Shown here one piece after another: positions 8,907-19,848 of a DNA stretch of 64,000 nucleotides (position 1 is its first letter; the number at the start of each line of letters is the position of its first letter). The stretch spans positions 1 to 64,000 of the forward strand of contig CAIZLD010000001.1 in assembly GCA_903933715.1 (NCBI GenBank), written 5' to 3'. This DNA comes from an uncultured Spartobacteria bacterium (GTDB lineage Bacteria; Verrucomicrobiota; Verrucomicrobiia; Chthoniobacterales; Chthoniobacteraceae). Made by a program: the position numbers and the translations under genes. The notes under the pieces were generated by a model. It ran no database searches and had not been told where the DNA came from. It saw nothing but the letters and a program-made list of their open reading frames with translations.

Positions 8907-9111
8907 TTCAGCGCCAACGGCGCGGCCCCATACCAGCATGGGTCGGAGCGAAGCGCAGGCCCATGACCCCATGTCCCATATGAAAAGGGCTGTAAGCCCG
9001 CACCATGCAATGACAGAGGCGGATAGTACGGGCTTACAGCCCTGCGTAACCCACACCAAAGACCCAGCCTTTCAGGTTGGGCTGGTATAAGGCCGCGCCG
9101 TTGGCGCTGAA
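8907..9111. repeat. nested inverted-repeat element, 205 bp
   Basis: Arms of 31 bases (8907-8937 and 9081-9111) are inverted repeats with 29 matches. Inside them lie two perfect 15-base arms (8986-9000 and 9029-9043, agggctgtaagcccg and its complement). The element could fold into a large two-tier hairpin. It sits upstream of the S4 gene and belongs to no gene. Adjacent to it is the separate palindromic element at 9120. Confidence 0.8.
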
Positions 9112-9119
9112 GCACCTGA

Positions 9120-9202
9120 TAGGTAGTGTCGTCACGAGAGTCGCATGACAGGCGCAAAAGGCCGAAGTGGATGGCGTGCAAATCTCGTGACGACACTACC
9201 TA
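9120..9202. repeat. 83-bp MITE-like element with 20-bp perfect terminal inverted repeats
   Basis: The ends 9120-9139 and 9183-9202 are perfect 20-base inverted repeats beginning TAGGTAGTGTCGTC. The 43-base interior has no coding capacity. The left 34 bases recur without change at 59570-59603, so it is a dispersed family, not a one-off hairpin. No transposase is encoded in it. Confidence 0.8.
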
Positions 9203-9250
9203 GTTCACACCACATTTAATTCCCCTATAGAAAGGACTTGGCAAGAATAG

Positions 9251-11903
<2,653 letters not shown>

Positions 11904-11928
11904 TAAAACGATCTCCCATTATATTTTG

Positions 11929-12885
11929 TTACTCACCTTGAGTTGCCCGCACCAAATAAAAGTGGGCCAGCGGATTGTTCGTTTCCTGCCGCGTCGTATC
12001 GCTCTGGTTGGCTTCGCAGAGCCGCCGGGCAAAATCCAGCGGCTCGCCGATTACAAAAAAACGGTTCTCCGCCGCCCCAACATTCACCGGGCCGGAATGA
12101 ACCGCAATTCCAAATTCAACCGCGATATTCCACCGCTCCCGACAGGCTTCACAAAACGGTTCGAGTCGCTTTTTTAACATCAGCGCGGCCTCGGACGCTT
12201 GCGAGGCGTGTTCAGGCTCAGGCAACACCGCGCCGAAAGCGGCGACCAGGTGTTCCGCATCCGCCTCGATCAAGACACCGCCCGCTTCCTTCAGCGTTTG
12301 TGAACCGACCTTGAGAAATCGCTTTGAAAAAAGCACGCCATCCCCAAAGGGAAGCGCTTGGGCGATCCGTGTGCCATTCAAAACGCGGCAGACGACCACA
12401 CCCGCTTCTCGTTGCTCCCCCTCAAACGGGAGCGGTTCATTGGAATCCAGCCAGCGGCGAAACGTCTTCCGGGAAATGCGCCCACCCAGCACGGTTTCCA
12501 AAGCCTGCCTTCGCCGCCCCGGTGCGCTCAAATGATAGACCAAGCCAAGAACGGTTCCCAAAATTCCGGCGGTCAGCGTGGTGAATGGACTCCACAAAAT
12601 ACCCCAAAGAAGCAAGACCCAGGAAAGGACCACGACTTCCAGCAGCGCAATCGCAGAAACCACGACCTTGAGCGAAAATGCCCGGATTTCGATACTCGTC
12701 CAAGCCAGCCCGAATCCAAGAAGGATCGCCCCGATCCACTGCACCCAAGCCGGCAACGCAAATCCCGCGCCCGCATCAAAAAATGCAAACCGGTTCAACG
12801 GCTCGAAGATCCCCATGCTCAACAAAAAAATCGAGAGGCTCGAGGCCAATGCGCCGCAGATAAAAGCTGCCCGGAAGGTTCGCAC
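11929..12885 (-). CDS. membrane protein with degenerate class III nucleotidyl cyclase domain
   Basis: Protein of 318 aa beginning with GTG at 12885. Residues about 5-120 contain four hydrophobic helices. Residues about 160-300 follow the outline of a class III adenylate/guanylate cyclase domain: AGVVVCRVLN at the first strand, GGVLIEADAEHLVAAFGAV in the middle, VEFGIAVHSGPVNVG, and the end motif VIGEPLDFARRL. The first metal-binding Asp (usually FxDI) is replaced in VVCRVL, and the Asn of the VNxAxRL motif is Asp, so cyclase activity is doubtful. It starts 17 bases after the Ser/Thr kinase gene on the same strand, so the two are probably one transcript, and the domain may act as a sensor or scaffold for the kinase. 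Homologous CHASE2-cyclase proteins are an alternative frame of reference. Confidence 0.65.
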   Translation of the reverse strand: MRTFRAAFICGALASSLSIFLLSMGIFEPLNRFAFFDAGAGFALPAWVQWIGAILLGFGLAWTSIEIRAFSLKVVVSAIALLEVVVLSWVLLLWGILWSPFTTLTAGILGTVLGLVYHLSAPGRRRQALETVLGGRISRKTFRRWLDSNEPLPFEGEQREAGVVVCRVLNGTRIAQALPFGDGVLFSKRFLKVGSQTLKEAGGVLIEADAEHLVAAFGAVLPEPEHASQASEAALMLKKRLEPFCEACRERWNIAVEFGIAVHSGPVNVGAAENRFFVIGEPLDFARRLCEANQSDTTRQETNNPLAHFYLVRATQGE

Positions 12886-12902
12886 GTTAATTTTTTCGGG
12901 CC

Positions 12903-15224
12903 TTAACGTCCCGACTCGAAAACGGAGAAATCGGCACGCCGATCCGGGCGGAGTTCAACCGCCTTTTTCAAGCGGGCCAGCCCTTCCTTGGAATAACCGG
13001 CTACGCAAGCATAAACGCCGCCGTACCAGAGCTTGTTGGGGTTGGACCCGGAGTCGGCCCAGACGAGCACGGTCGAGGGCATCACATCCGACCACGGAAC
13101 GGAAACCTCGCGGCCATCCACCCGGACCTGGATTTGGGCATCGTCCGCGCGTGAAATCGTCCCGACCAGCCAGGGTCCGCTCCGTCGCGCAATCCAGCGG
13201 GATCCGACGGTCGAGCGAGGCAGTTCATTGATGAGATTTTTTTTGAAATCGTCCACAAACTTCACCTTGCGCAAGAGCGCCTGTTTGCCTGTTTCGTCCG
13301 AACCGGCAACCGGCGTATCGGCAATCAATTGCATAGCCTGCGCCGGCATCATCTCGCTCAAAGCCTTCATCACCCGGGCATACAAGACCGGCAACGGCAC
13401 GGTTCCGCGCTGAACCCCGGAATCGGCGGCCGGCTGCAAATCGGGCTGTAACGATTTTTCATAAACCGCAAGCGCCTCCGGCAAACGGCCTGTTAGTTTG
13501 AGCTTTGCTTTAACCCCGGGAATCCGGGGGAGAATCGCCGCCCGGTTTTCCGGCGTTTTCGCGGATTTGATGAGCTCATCCAAAGCGCGGAAACTGTCGT
13601 AATCGGCGCGATACTGCGCGACCAAAGGTTTGAAATCGTTCAGCCAGACCCAGCCTCCCTTCGGCTTGGCGGCCATGAACCGCTGGAAGAAGTTGTCCGC
13701 GATTTCAAACCGGGAAGCGTCCCATTCCTTCAAACCGGCAATCAGGCATCCGGCCGGTTCATAGGTTTCCGCAGAGGAGGCAACCAAAAACGTATTTTCG
13801 CGAATCCCCATGAGCCCTTTGAGAGCGGCCGAAAATAGCCGTCGCTGCCCATCATCGGCCATATCTTTTCCCGGGACTCCCCCATCGTAGCGCGCAACAA
13901 TGGCGCTCGCGCTCAAGAAGTCTCCCTGTAGCAATTTGGCGATGCAATGGTGCAAAACGATCCAGGTCTTTAGCGGCTCGGTGAGATTCGGCCGATTTCC
14001 GAGCGAAATTAACAATTTAACCGCCTCATCAAAATTGCCTTTGATGATTTCCTTCCGGGCGTTGCCGAGCATTTGTTCGCTGGAATTGGAGGAACGCTCC
14101 ATCTGTTGCCGGGCCAATTCTTCGACGCTGGCGTTGCGGCTGAAAATCGAATCCCGATACAGATAGAGGATCAACCCGAGGATGAGCGTAAACGCGAGCA
14201 TGCTCATCATGATGTACCCCATCACGTTTTGCTGTTTCTCGTCTTCCATGACCACGCGGGTCTTGGGCTGGCGGGCGCTCCCGGCATTTTCCAGCAGTTG
14301 CGAGCGGGCGTATTCCAGATGCTCGATCAACTCGTCGTAAGATTGATAACGGTCGCCGGGGTTCTTCGCCAAGGTCCGGTTGATCACGTAGGCGGTGGGG
14401 CTCGAAATATCGGGCGCAAACGCCTGCAAGCTGACCGCCTGGTTTTTGAGATGCTTGAGCGCAACAAGGGAAGCGTTCTCGGCCTCGAACGGCGGACGAC
14501 CCGCCAGCGCATGGAAGAGCGTCCCCCCCAGGCTGTAAATGTCGCTGCGGAAATCTTCCGGGTCATGGTTGAGTTTTTCGGGAGCAACGTAATAAGGGGT
14601 GCCCCAAATATCGGCCTCCCCCTCCTGCGCTTGCTCCAACGGCATCGCCAGCCCAAAGTCCACGATCTTCGCCGTGTGCGCGTCGGCAAACAGAATATTG
14701 CCCGGCTTGACGTCCCGGTGAATCAATCCGGCTTGGTAGGCGGCTCGCAGCCCCTGCGCCACCTGGCTGCCGATTTCCAGCACTTGCGCCTCGGCGATGC
14801 GTTGTTGCAAATTCATCAGGTCATCGAGGGAACCTTTGTCCACCAGTTCCATCGCGATGTAGTAAACGCTGCGGTCGCAGCCGAACGAGAAAACTTCGAC
14901 GACGTTGGGATGAGCCACCGAAGCGGTGATTTTCGCTTCGGTCTCCAATTTTTCAATATACTCGGCGTCGGCGCTGAACTCCTTGCGCAGCAGCTTGAGC
15001 GCGAGAATCCGGTTCAGGTTGACGTCCCGGGCCTTGTAGACAGTGCCCATTCCGCCCGAGGCGATGAACTCCAGCAGCTCAAAATGATCGAACCGGGTGC
15101 GGACCCGCATGGAGGTATCGCAGCTCGGGCAATTGATTTCTGAAAAAGGCTCCTGCTCGCTGACATCGAGCAAGGCACCGCATTTCGGGCAGGTATGAAG
15201 GACGGTTTCAACTTCGGAAGGCAT
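12903..15224 (-). CDS. membrane-bound Ser/Thr protein kinase with N-terminal zinc ribbon
   Basis: Hanks-type kinase of 773 aa. It opens with a zinc ribbon (CPKCGALLD and CPSCDTSM, residues 12-38). The kinase domain spans about 48-300: glycine loop FIASGGMGTVYKARD, ATP-binding Lys 77 (ALKLL), catalytic loop LIHRDVKPGNILF with Asp 171, DFG Asp 189, and YYVAPEKL. One transmembrane helix (about 335-356) is followed by a large extracytoplasmic part of about 400 aa, helical and repeat-like in places (TPR-type), ending with a strand-rich segment (GTISRADDAQIQVRVDGREV). The start at 15224 was chosen because the open frame further upstream is the antisense of rluD. A cyclase-like gene follows 17 bases downstream. 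Substrates are unknown. Confidence 0.92.
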   Translation of the reverse strand: MPSEVETVLHTCPKCGALLDVSEQEPFSEINCPSCDTSMRVRTRFDHFELLEFIASGGMGTVYKARDVNLNRILALKLLRKEFSADAEYIEKLETEAKITASVAHPNVVEVFSFGCDRSVYYIAMELVDKGSLDDLMNLQQRIAEAQVLEIGSQVAQGLRAAYQAGLIHRDVKPGNILFADAHTAKIVDFGLAMPLEQAQEGEADIWGTPYYVAPEKLNHDPEDFRSDIYSLGGTLFHALAGRPPFEAENASLVALKHLKNQAVSLQAFAPDISSPTAYVINRTLAKNPGDRYQSYDELIEHLEYARSQLLENAGSARQPKTRVVMEDEKQQNVMGYIMMSMLAFTLILGLILYLYRDSIFSRNASVEELARQQMERSSNSSEQMLGNARKEIIKGNFDEAVKLLISLGNRPNLTEPLKTWIVLHHCIAKLLQGDFLSASAIVARYDGGVPGKDMADDGQRRLFSAALKGLMGIRENTFLVASSAETYEPAGCLIAGLKEWDASRFEIADNFFQRFMAAKPKGGWVWLNDFKPLVAQYRADYDSFRALDELIKSAKTPENRAAILPRIPGVKAKLKLTGRLPEALAVYEKSLQPDLQPAADSGVQRGTVPLPVLYARVMKALSEMMPAQAMQLIADTPVAGSDETGKQALLRKVKFVDDFKKNLINELPRSTVGSRWIARRSGPWLVGTISRADDAQIQVRVDGREVSVPWSDVMPSTVLVWADSGSNPNKLWYGGVYACVAGYSKEGLARLKKAVELRPDRRADFSVFESGR

Positions 15225-15323
15225 GGTGGGAGGGGAAAGAATGATTGAGACTTCGTAGTTTGGCTGATTATCTTGCGTTTCGCAACCTTCTCCGCTCTGT
15301 TTTAACCTCCAAACTCGTTCATC

Positions 15324-16223
15324 ATGCCGGAATACCCCGTTTCTGCCGAAGCCGCCGGTCATCGTCTGGATCATTTTCTGGCCACGCTGCTTCCCCATCT
15401 CTCCCGTTCCCGGCTTCAGGCCCTGGTTAAGGAAGGACATATTCTCGTCGATTCCCGACCCGCCAAACCGGCCGATAAATTGCATCCCGGCAGTCTCGTT
15501 TCCGTTCACGAACCGCCTCCCGCCCCGGTCTCGGGAACGCTCGCCGAAGATATTCCCCTGGAAATTCTTTTTGAAGACAGCGACCTCCTGGTTCTCAACA
15601 AACCGGCCGGAATGGTGGTTCATCCGGCCGCAGGCAATCCGGACGGAACGCTCGTGAACGCGCTGCTGCACCATTGCACCGAGCTTTCGGGCATCGGCGG
15701 CGAGCAACGACCCGGAATCATCCATCGGCTCGACAAGGAAACCAGCGGCTGCCTCGTGGTGGCCAAAAACGACCGCGCCCACCAGGGGCTTTCGAAACAA
15801 TTTGCTGAACGCGAGGTGTTAAAGGTTTACCTGGCGCTGGTCGCCGGACATCTCAAGAAAAAATCCGGGGTCATTGAAGCCGAAATCGGGCGGCACCCGG
15901 TTCACCGCAAGAAAATGAGCGTGGTCACGACCGGCCGGGGGCGCCATTCCATCACAGATTACCGGGTTTTACGCGAACTGCCCGCCGCGAGCCTGGTCGA
16001 ATGCACGCTCCATACCGGGCGCACCCATCAGATCCGCGTTCACCTGAAGCATTTGGGCCACCCGCTCCTGGGGGACGAACTTTACGGCAAACGCAGCGGG
16101 TACGCACGCCAGATGCTACATGCCTGGAAGCTTGGCTTTACCCACCCCGGCACCGGCCAGTGGATGGCATTCCAAGCCGCCATCCCGCAAGATTTCATCG
16201 CGGCAGGAGCCGTGCCGGAGTAA
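15324..16223 (+). CDS. rluD: ribosomal large subunit pseudouridine synthase RluD-like
   Basis: Pseudouridine synthase of 299 aa, RluA/RluD family. An N-terminal S4 RNA-binding domain (LDHFLATLLPHLSRSRLQAL, about 14-33) precedes the catalytic domain with IIHRLDKETSGCLVVAKN, where the Asp in HRLDKETSG is the catalytic nucleophile. The C-terminal motif CTLHTGRTHQIRVHLKHLGHP is intact across its two halves. Family members isomerise U1911, U1915 and U1917 (RluD) or other 23S or tRNA uridines. With the S4 domain and length, RluD is the best match. The next gene, a uracil-DNA glycosylase, starts 15 bases later and is likely co-transcribed. Confidence 0.9.
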   Translation: MPEYPVSAEAAGHRLDHFLATLLPHLSRSRLQALVKEGHILVDSRPAKPADKLHPGSLVSVHEPPPAPVSGTLAEDIPLEILFEDSDLLVLNKPAGMVVHPAAGNPDGTLVNALLHHCTELSGIGGEQRPGIIHRLDKETSGCLVVAKNDRAHQGLSKQFAEREVLKVYLALVAGHLKKKSGVIEAEIGRHPVHRKKMSVVTTGRGRHSITDYRVLRELPAASLVECTLHTGRTHQIRVHLKHLGHPLLGDELYGKRSGYARQMLHAWKLGFTHPGTGQWMAFQAAIPQDFIAAGAVPE

Positions 16224-16238
16224 TTTTAATCTGCAATC

Positions 16239-17024
16239 ATGAACAAGAAACCGTTTGATCAAGCCGTCTCCCTCGCTTGCGATGCCCTCGCCGGATTGCG
16301 CGAGAACCCCGCCGGACCGCTCCCCCGTGCTTCCCATGCCTCTTTGGAGCGCCTCGTCAACGCGAAAGCGGCTCCCATCGCCGCCGCTCCCACCAGTACG
16401 GGCAGCAAAGCCGAACGACTCGAAGCGTTGCGTGCCGAAATCGGCGACTGCTGCAAATGCCCTCATTTGGTAAAAAGCCGCTCGAATCTGGTATTCGGGG
16501 TTGGCGACCCGGAGGCGCGCCTCATGTTCGTGGGGGAAGCTCCCGGCGCGGACGAAGATTTGATGGGGGAACCGTTCGTCGGCAAAGCGGGTCAACTCTT
16601 GACCAAAATCATCGAGGCGATGGGGTTCCAGCGGAGCGAGGTCTACATTGCCAACGTCCTCAAATGCCGCCCCGATATGCCTCCCGGCGAAAGCGGCAAC
16701 CGCAAACCGCGCGCCGAAGAAATGGCCACCTGCTTGCCGTTTTTGATCCGCCAAATTGAAATCATCGAGCCGCAATGTCTCGTCGCCTTGGGGGCCACCG
16801 CCATGGAGGGACTCTTGGGGGAACCGGTCGTCATGCGCGATGTCCGGGGCCGCTGGCATTCGTTCAAAGGCATCCCGCTCATGGCCACTTACCACCCCGC
16901 TTACCTGCTTCGCAACCAGTCGCTCACCGAAAAACGGAAGGTCTGGGAAGACATGCTCCTTGTTCTCGAACGCCTTGGCGAACCGATCTCGGCCCGGCAG
17001 CGCGGCTTCTTTTTGCCCAAATAA
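16239..17024 (+). CDS. type-4 uracil-DNA glycosylase (4Fe-4S)
   Basis: Uracil-DNA glycosylase of 261 aa that removes uracil arising from cytosine deamination. The catalytic motif GEAPGADED spans about residues 99-107. Four cluster Cys are visible at about 71, 74, 143 (VLKCRP) and 165 (MATCLPF), the family-4 pattern. The C-terminal [12 protein letters not shown] supplies the leucine-loop region. The N-terminal 60 residues are a low-complexity Ala/Pro-rich extension before the glycosylase core, longer than in thermophilic enzymes. It is the second gene of a short unit with rluD. Confidence 0.92.
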   Translation: MNKKPFDQAVSLACDALAGLRENPAGPLPRASHASLERLVNAKAAPIAAAPTSTGSKAERLEALRAEIGDCCKCPHLVKSRSNLVFGVGDPEARLMFVGEAPGADEDLMGEPFVGKAGQLLTKIIEAMGFQRSEVYIANVLKCRPDMPPGESGNRKPRAEEMATCLPFLIRQIEIIEPQCLVALGATAMEGLLGEPVVMRDVRGRWHSFKGIPLMATYHPAYLLRNQSLTEKRKVWEDMLLVLERLGEPISARQRGFFLPK

Positions 17025-17226
17025 AGGCCGCAAAAAGCATAAGCAGAGCTTTTGCGCAAAGGGAACGCAAAAGGCGCAAAAATGGACAGGCCTTGGGAGG
17101 TGTTCACGAATTCTGAAATACCGCTGATTCGTATTCAAAAAAATCTAAACGCTCTAAATTTTGCGCTTGTGCCTTTTTTCACAAGTTTGCGCTTGCCCGC
17201 AAAATCCCTAAACGTAGAGTAGTGCC
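17025..17226. other. intergenic spacer with A/T-rich palindromes before nuoB
   Basis: The spacer contains a 9-base imperfect hairpin (cgcaaaaagc with gcttttgcg at 17029-17056) and runs of gcgcaaaa repeated in both orientations. It is probably repeat debris together with the promoter for nuoBC. I cannot place a promoter box with confidence. Confidence 0.35.
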
Positions 17227-17751
17227 ATGGTTTCTCAGACACCGGTTGCTTTTGACACCAAGTTCGAAAACAACGTCATCTTCACCAAACTAGACGAAGC
17301 CATCAACTGGATGCGGAAAAACTCGCTCTGGCCCATGCCGATGGGCTTGGCGTGTTGCGCCATTGAGTTGATGGGCACGGCTTCTTCGCGCTATGATATT
17401 TCCCGTTTTGGCGCCGAAGTGATGCGTTTCTCGCCCCGGCAAAGCGACGTCATGATTGTCGCGGGAACCGTGACTTACAAGATGGCCCTGGCCGTCCAGC
17501 GGATTTACGAGCAGATGCCCGAGCCCAAATGGGTGATCGCGATGGGAGCCTGCGCTTCCAGCGGCGGCATGTATCGCAGCTATTCCACGCTCCAAGGGGT
17601 CGATCAAATCATCCCCGTTGACGTCTACGTCTCCGGCTGCCCTCCCCGGCCCGAAGCCCTCATTGAAGGCCTCCTCACCCTCCAGCGAAAAGTGATGACC
17701 GCCAAATCGCTTCTCGCCCAAAAACGCTTAACCAACGCCAACTTGTCATGA
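17227..17751 (+). CDS. nuoB: NADH-quinone oxidoreductase subunit B
   Basis: NuoB of 174 aa, the peripheral-arm subunit of complex I that carries iron-sulfur cluster N2, the last carrier before quinone. Its cluster ligands are visible: the adjacent Cys pair in [10 protein letters not shown], Cys in [10 protein letters not shown], and Cys in [12 protein letters not shown]. Length is normal. The stop overlaps the start of nuoC in ATGA, so translation is coupled. No other nuo genes lie in this window on either side, which is unusual for complex I and suggests a split operon. Confidence 0.95.
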   Translation: MVSQTPVAFDTKFENNVIFTKLDEAINWMRKNSLWPMPMGLACCAIELMGTASSRYDISRFGAEVMRFSPRQSDVMIVAGTVTYKMALAVQRIYEQMPEPKWVIAMGACASSGGMYRSYSTLQGVDQIIPVDVYVSGCPPRPEALIEGLLTLQRKVMTAKSLLAQKRLTNANLS

Positions 17752-18314
17752 TTCTCGCCGACGCCATTGCCTCCCTGGAGAGCCAGTTCACCGTTTTAGG
17801 GAAAAAAGAGTTCCGGGGTCAGACAACTCTGATCGTGGAGCGGCATCTTATTGCCGACATTTGCTCGGTTGCCAAAAGCCAGCTCGGCTTCGATCTTCTC
17901 TCGAATCTCTGCTCGGTAGATAATTTTGGCAGCGAACCCCGTTTTGAAGTCGTTTACGAACTTTATTCTGTCGAACACAACCATTCCCTGCGCCTTAAAA
18001 TCGCCGTTTCTGAGGACGAGCTGGAAGTCCCCACCGTCAGTGCCGTCTGGGGCGGCGCAAATTGGCTGGAGCGGGAAGTGTACGACATGATGGGCATTCG
18101 CTTTAGCGGCCATCCCGATCTGCGCCGGATTCTGATGTGGGAAGGATATCCTTTTTACCCGTTGCGCAAAGATTTCCCGCTGGCCGGACGTCCCAGTGAA
18201 GTGACGGGCGTCGCTTTCACCAAAGCGGCCCCCCTTGAGGGCGGCCCTTATGTCACCACCCCCTCCCCCGCAGGCAGCCGGGAGCGTGAACCGCGTTCGA
18301 AACGCCTGGAGTAG
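17748..18314 (+). CDS. nuoC: NADH-quinone oxidoreductase subunit C
   Basis: NuoC of 188 aa, the 30-kDa peripheral-arm subunit of complex I. The signature [20 protein letters not shown], followed by [19 protein letters not shown], is clear. The ATG overlaps the nuoB stop. It is a stand-alone NuoC rather than a NuoCD fusion, and nuoD does not follow. After the conserved GRPSE motif the last 40 residues are poorly conserved and end in a basic tail ([13 protein letters not shown]). The repeat cluster at 18353 begins 39 bases downstream. Confidence 0.93.
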   Translation: MILADAIASLESQFTVLGKKEFRGQTTLIVERHLIADICSVAKSQLGFDLLSNLCSVDNFGSEPRFEVVYELYSVEHNHSLRLKIAVSEDELEVPTVSAVWGGANWLEREVYDMMGIRFSGHPDLRRILMWEGYPFYPLRKDFPLAGRPSEVTGVAFTKAAPLEGGPYVTTPSPAGSREREPRSKRLE

Positions 18315-18917
18315 GCGCTTTGGAGCCTGTAAAAAGTCTTCTCTTCTCACGCTGGCTCAGCCTCACACTGGCTTAGCAAAAGGACGCCGGGCTTTAGCCG
18401 GCTCACCAAAAGGATCGCCGAGTGTCAAAGTCGGTAACCCCATGGCTCAGCCTCACAATGGCTCAGCAAAAGGATGCCGGGCTTTAGCCGGCTAATCCGC
18501 TTTTTGCCACCGGCTTCAGCCGGTGGTTTGGGTCCAACCCGGCGCCCCAGCCGGCTTTAGCCGGGCTTTTCCTTTTCACAAGAGAAGCCCGGCGTCCCGC
18601 ACTTTTTTCACGGGCTCTTGTTTGCCCTCCCCGCCTGGCCTTCCATCCGTCCGAGATGGCTTGGCAAACGTAACTATTTATAGGGAGGCAGACCATGAAC
18701 AAGGCGAACCGGTGTCTCTTACATCTCGCGTGCATCGCCATTAAATTACCTCACGGTGCTCCGGTCCGTTGGCATTGGGACCACATCCTGAGGGAATTTG
18801 GGCGCGGCGTTTACAGCAAGCGGTTTCGTCCCGATAATACCCACAGCGTGTCATGATACCGGTGAAATAATTTCCCGGTTCTTGGCAGCGGACGCTGTTT
18901 CGGGTAAATCCTTGGGG
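18315..18917. repeat. 603-base intergenic repeat cluster between nuoC and terC
   Basis: A 51-base unit occurs twice in the same orientation, at 18353-18403 and 18443-18493, with three mismatches and a 90-base period. Each copy ends with the palindrome gccgggctttagccggct. More palindromes follow: ccaccggcttcagccggtgg at 18507-18526 and agccggctttagccgggctt at 18549-18568. The last 300 bases before terC look unstructured. I saw no convincing gene here. Confidence 0.65.
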
Positions 18918-19658
18918 ATGAATTGGTTTTTTGAGCCGCAAACTTGGATCAGCCTCGCCACCTTGACCTTCCTTGAGATCGTTCTCGGGATCGACAATGT
19001 GATTTTTATTTCGATTCTCGCCGGGAAAGTGGCCCGTGAGAAGCAAGCCAAAGCCCGTCGGCTTGGGTTGATTTTTGCACTGGTAACCCGGGTGGCCCTG
19101 CTTTGCACGCTGGCCTGGCTGATCGGGTTAACGGAGCCGTTTGTCACGATCCTTGGCAAGGGAATCTCCGGCAAAGACCTTATTCTGCTGCTGGGCGGCT
19201 TGTTCTTGATCGGCAAGAGCACGCACGAAATTCACGGAAGCCTGGAAGGGTGCGAACCGGAACAAGCCGTAGGCAAAGCCGGGGCGTCGCTCCTTTCCGT
19301 GGTGCTTCAAATCGCGGTGATCGACATCGTCTTCTCGCTTGATTCCGTCATTACCGCAGTTGGGCTGGCGCAACATCTCCCGGTGATGATCGCGGCGGTC
19401 GTCCTGGCGATGATCGTCATGCTTTGGTTATCCGGAACAATCAGCGATTTTGTGAACCGGCATCCGACGGTCAAGATGCTGGCGTTGAGCTTCCTGCTGC
19501 TGATCGGCGTCGTGCTCGTCGCCGAAGGGTTCGGGCAGCACATCTCGAAGGGCTACATTTATTTTGCGATGGCGTTCTCCTTTGGCGTGGAGATGCTGAA
19601 CATCCGGGTCCGCGCCGTGCGCACCCCGGTGCATCTGCACAGCCGGGTTGGGGAGTAG
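18918..19658 (+). CDS. TerC-family integral membrane protein
   Basis: TerC-like protein of 246 aa with seven or eight hydrophobic helices. The family signature is present: FLEIVLGIDNVIFISIL in the first helix, VVLQIAVIDIVFSLDSVITA in the middle, and AFSFGVEMLNIRV near the end. The Asp residues within helices are thought to bind metal. Family members act in Mn2+ export, metallation of exported proteins and tellurite resistance. The start was taken at 18918. An upstream in-frame start at 18798 would add 40 residues that are not membrane-like. No manganese riboswitch was recognisable in the leader. Confidence 0.88.
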   Translation: MNWFFEPQTWISLATLTFLEIVLGIDNVIFISILAGKVAREKQAKARRLGLIFALVTRVALLCTLAWLIGLTEPFVTILGKGISGKDLILLLGGLFLIGKSTHEIHGSLEGCEPEQAVGKAGASLLSVVLQIAVIDIVFSLDSVITAVGLAQHLPVMIAAVVLAMIVMLWLSGTISDFVNRHPTVKMLALSFLLLIGVVLVAEGFGQHISKGYIYFAMAFSFGVEMLNIRVRAVRTPVHLHSRVGE

Positions 19659-19682
19659 GTCTAGTCAGGGCGTGACGCTCTC

Positions 19683-19848
19683 AGAAGCTGTCTAAAAAAT
19701 GAGCGGGAGGCAGATTGGAGCGAATTTTTGAGGCTGGAAGACGGCCCGTGCGCAGCGCCTGTATTTGAAAATACAGGCCAAGCACGGGATGACTTCCAGA
19801 CCAAAAAGGTGCCCAAGATGCGCCCGATTCAATTTTCAGACAGCTTCT
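19683..19848. repeat. 166-bp full-length hairpin element (family E)
   Basis: Termini AGAAGCTGTCT (19683-19693) and its complement (19838-19848) bound a segment that is complementary to itself along its whole length. Paired blocks include ctggaag with cttccag, cccgtgc with gcacggg, and at the apex gcctgtatt-tgaa-aatacaggc. The right end lies inside the last codons of the phosphodiesterase gene. Size and apex resemble the element at 41506-41673. Confidence 0.8.

Noticed and set aside
8828-9196. Upstream extension of the S4 protein
   Set aside because: The extra 120 residues would be read from the inverted repeats at 8907-9111 and the MITE; the 74-aa form matches YbcJ-like proteins.
14073-15143. 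Long plus-strand reading frame inside the kinase gene
   Set aside because: It is antisense to the Ser/Thr kinase domain, which has complete motifs; the frame is a composition effect.
15225-15800. N-terminal extension of the Ser/Thr kinase
   Set aside because: The frame is open but is the antisense of rluD and has no domain character; the zinc ribbon begins right after the ATG at 15224.
17029-17056. Intrinsic terminator after the uracil-DNA glycosylase gene
   Set aside because: The hairpin is imperfect and lacks a T run; it belongs to the repetitive spacer.
18640-18917. Manganese (yybP-ykoY) riboswitch before terC
   Set aside because: TerC genes often have one, but I could not find the conserved helices or loop sequences in the leader.
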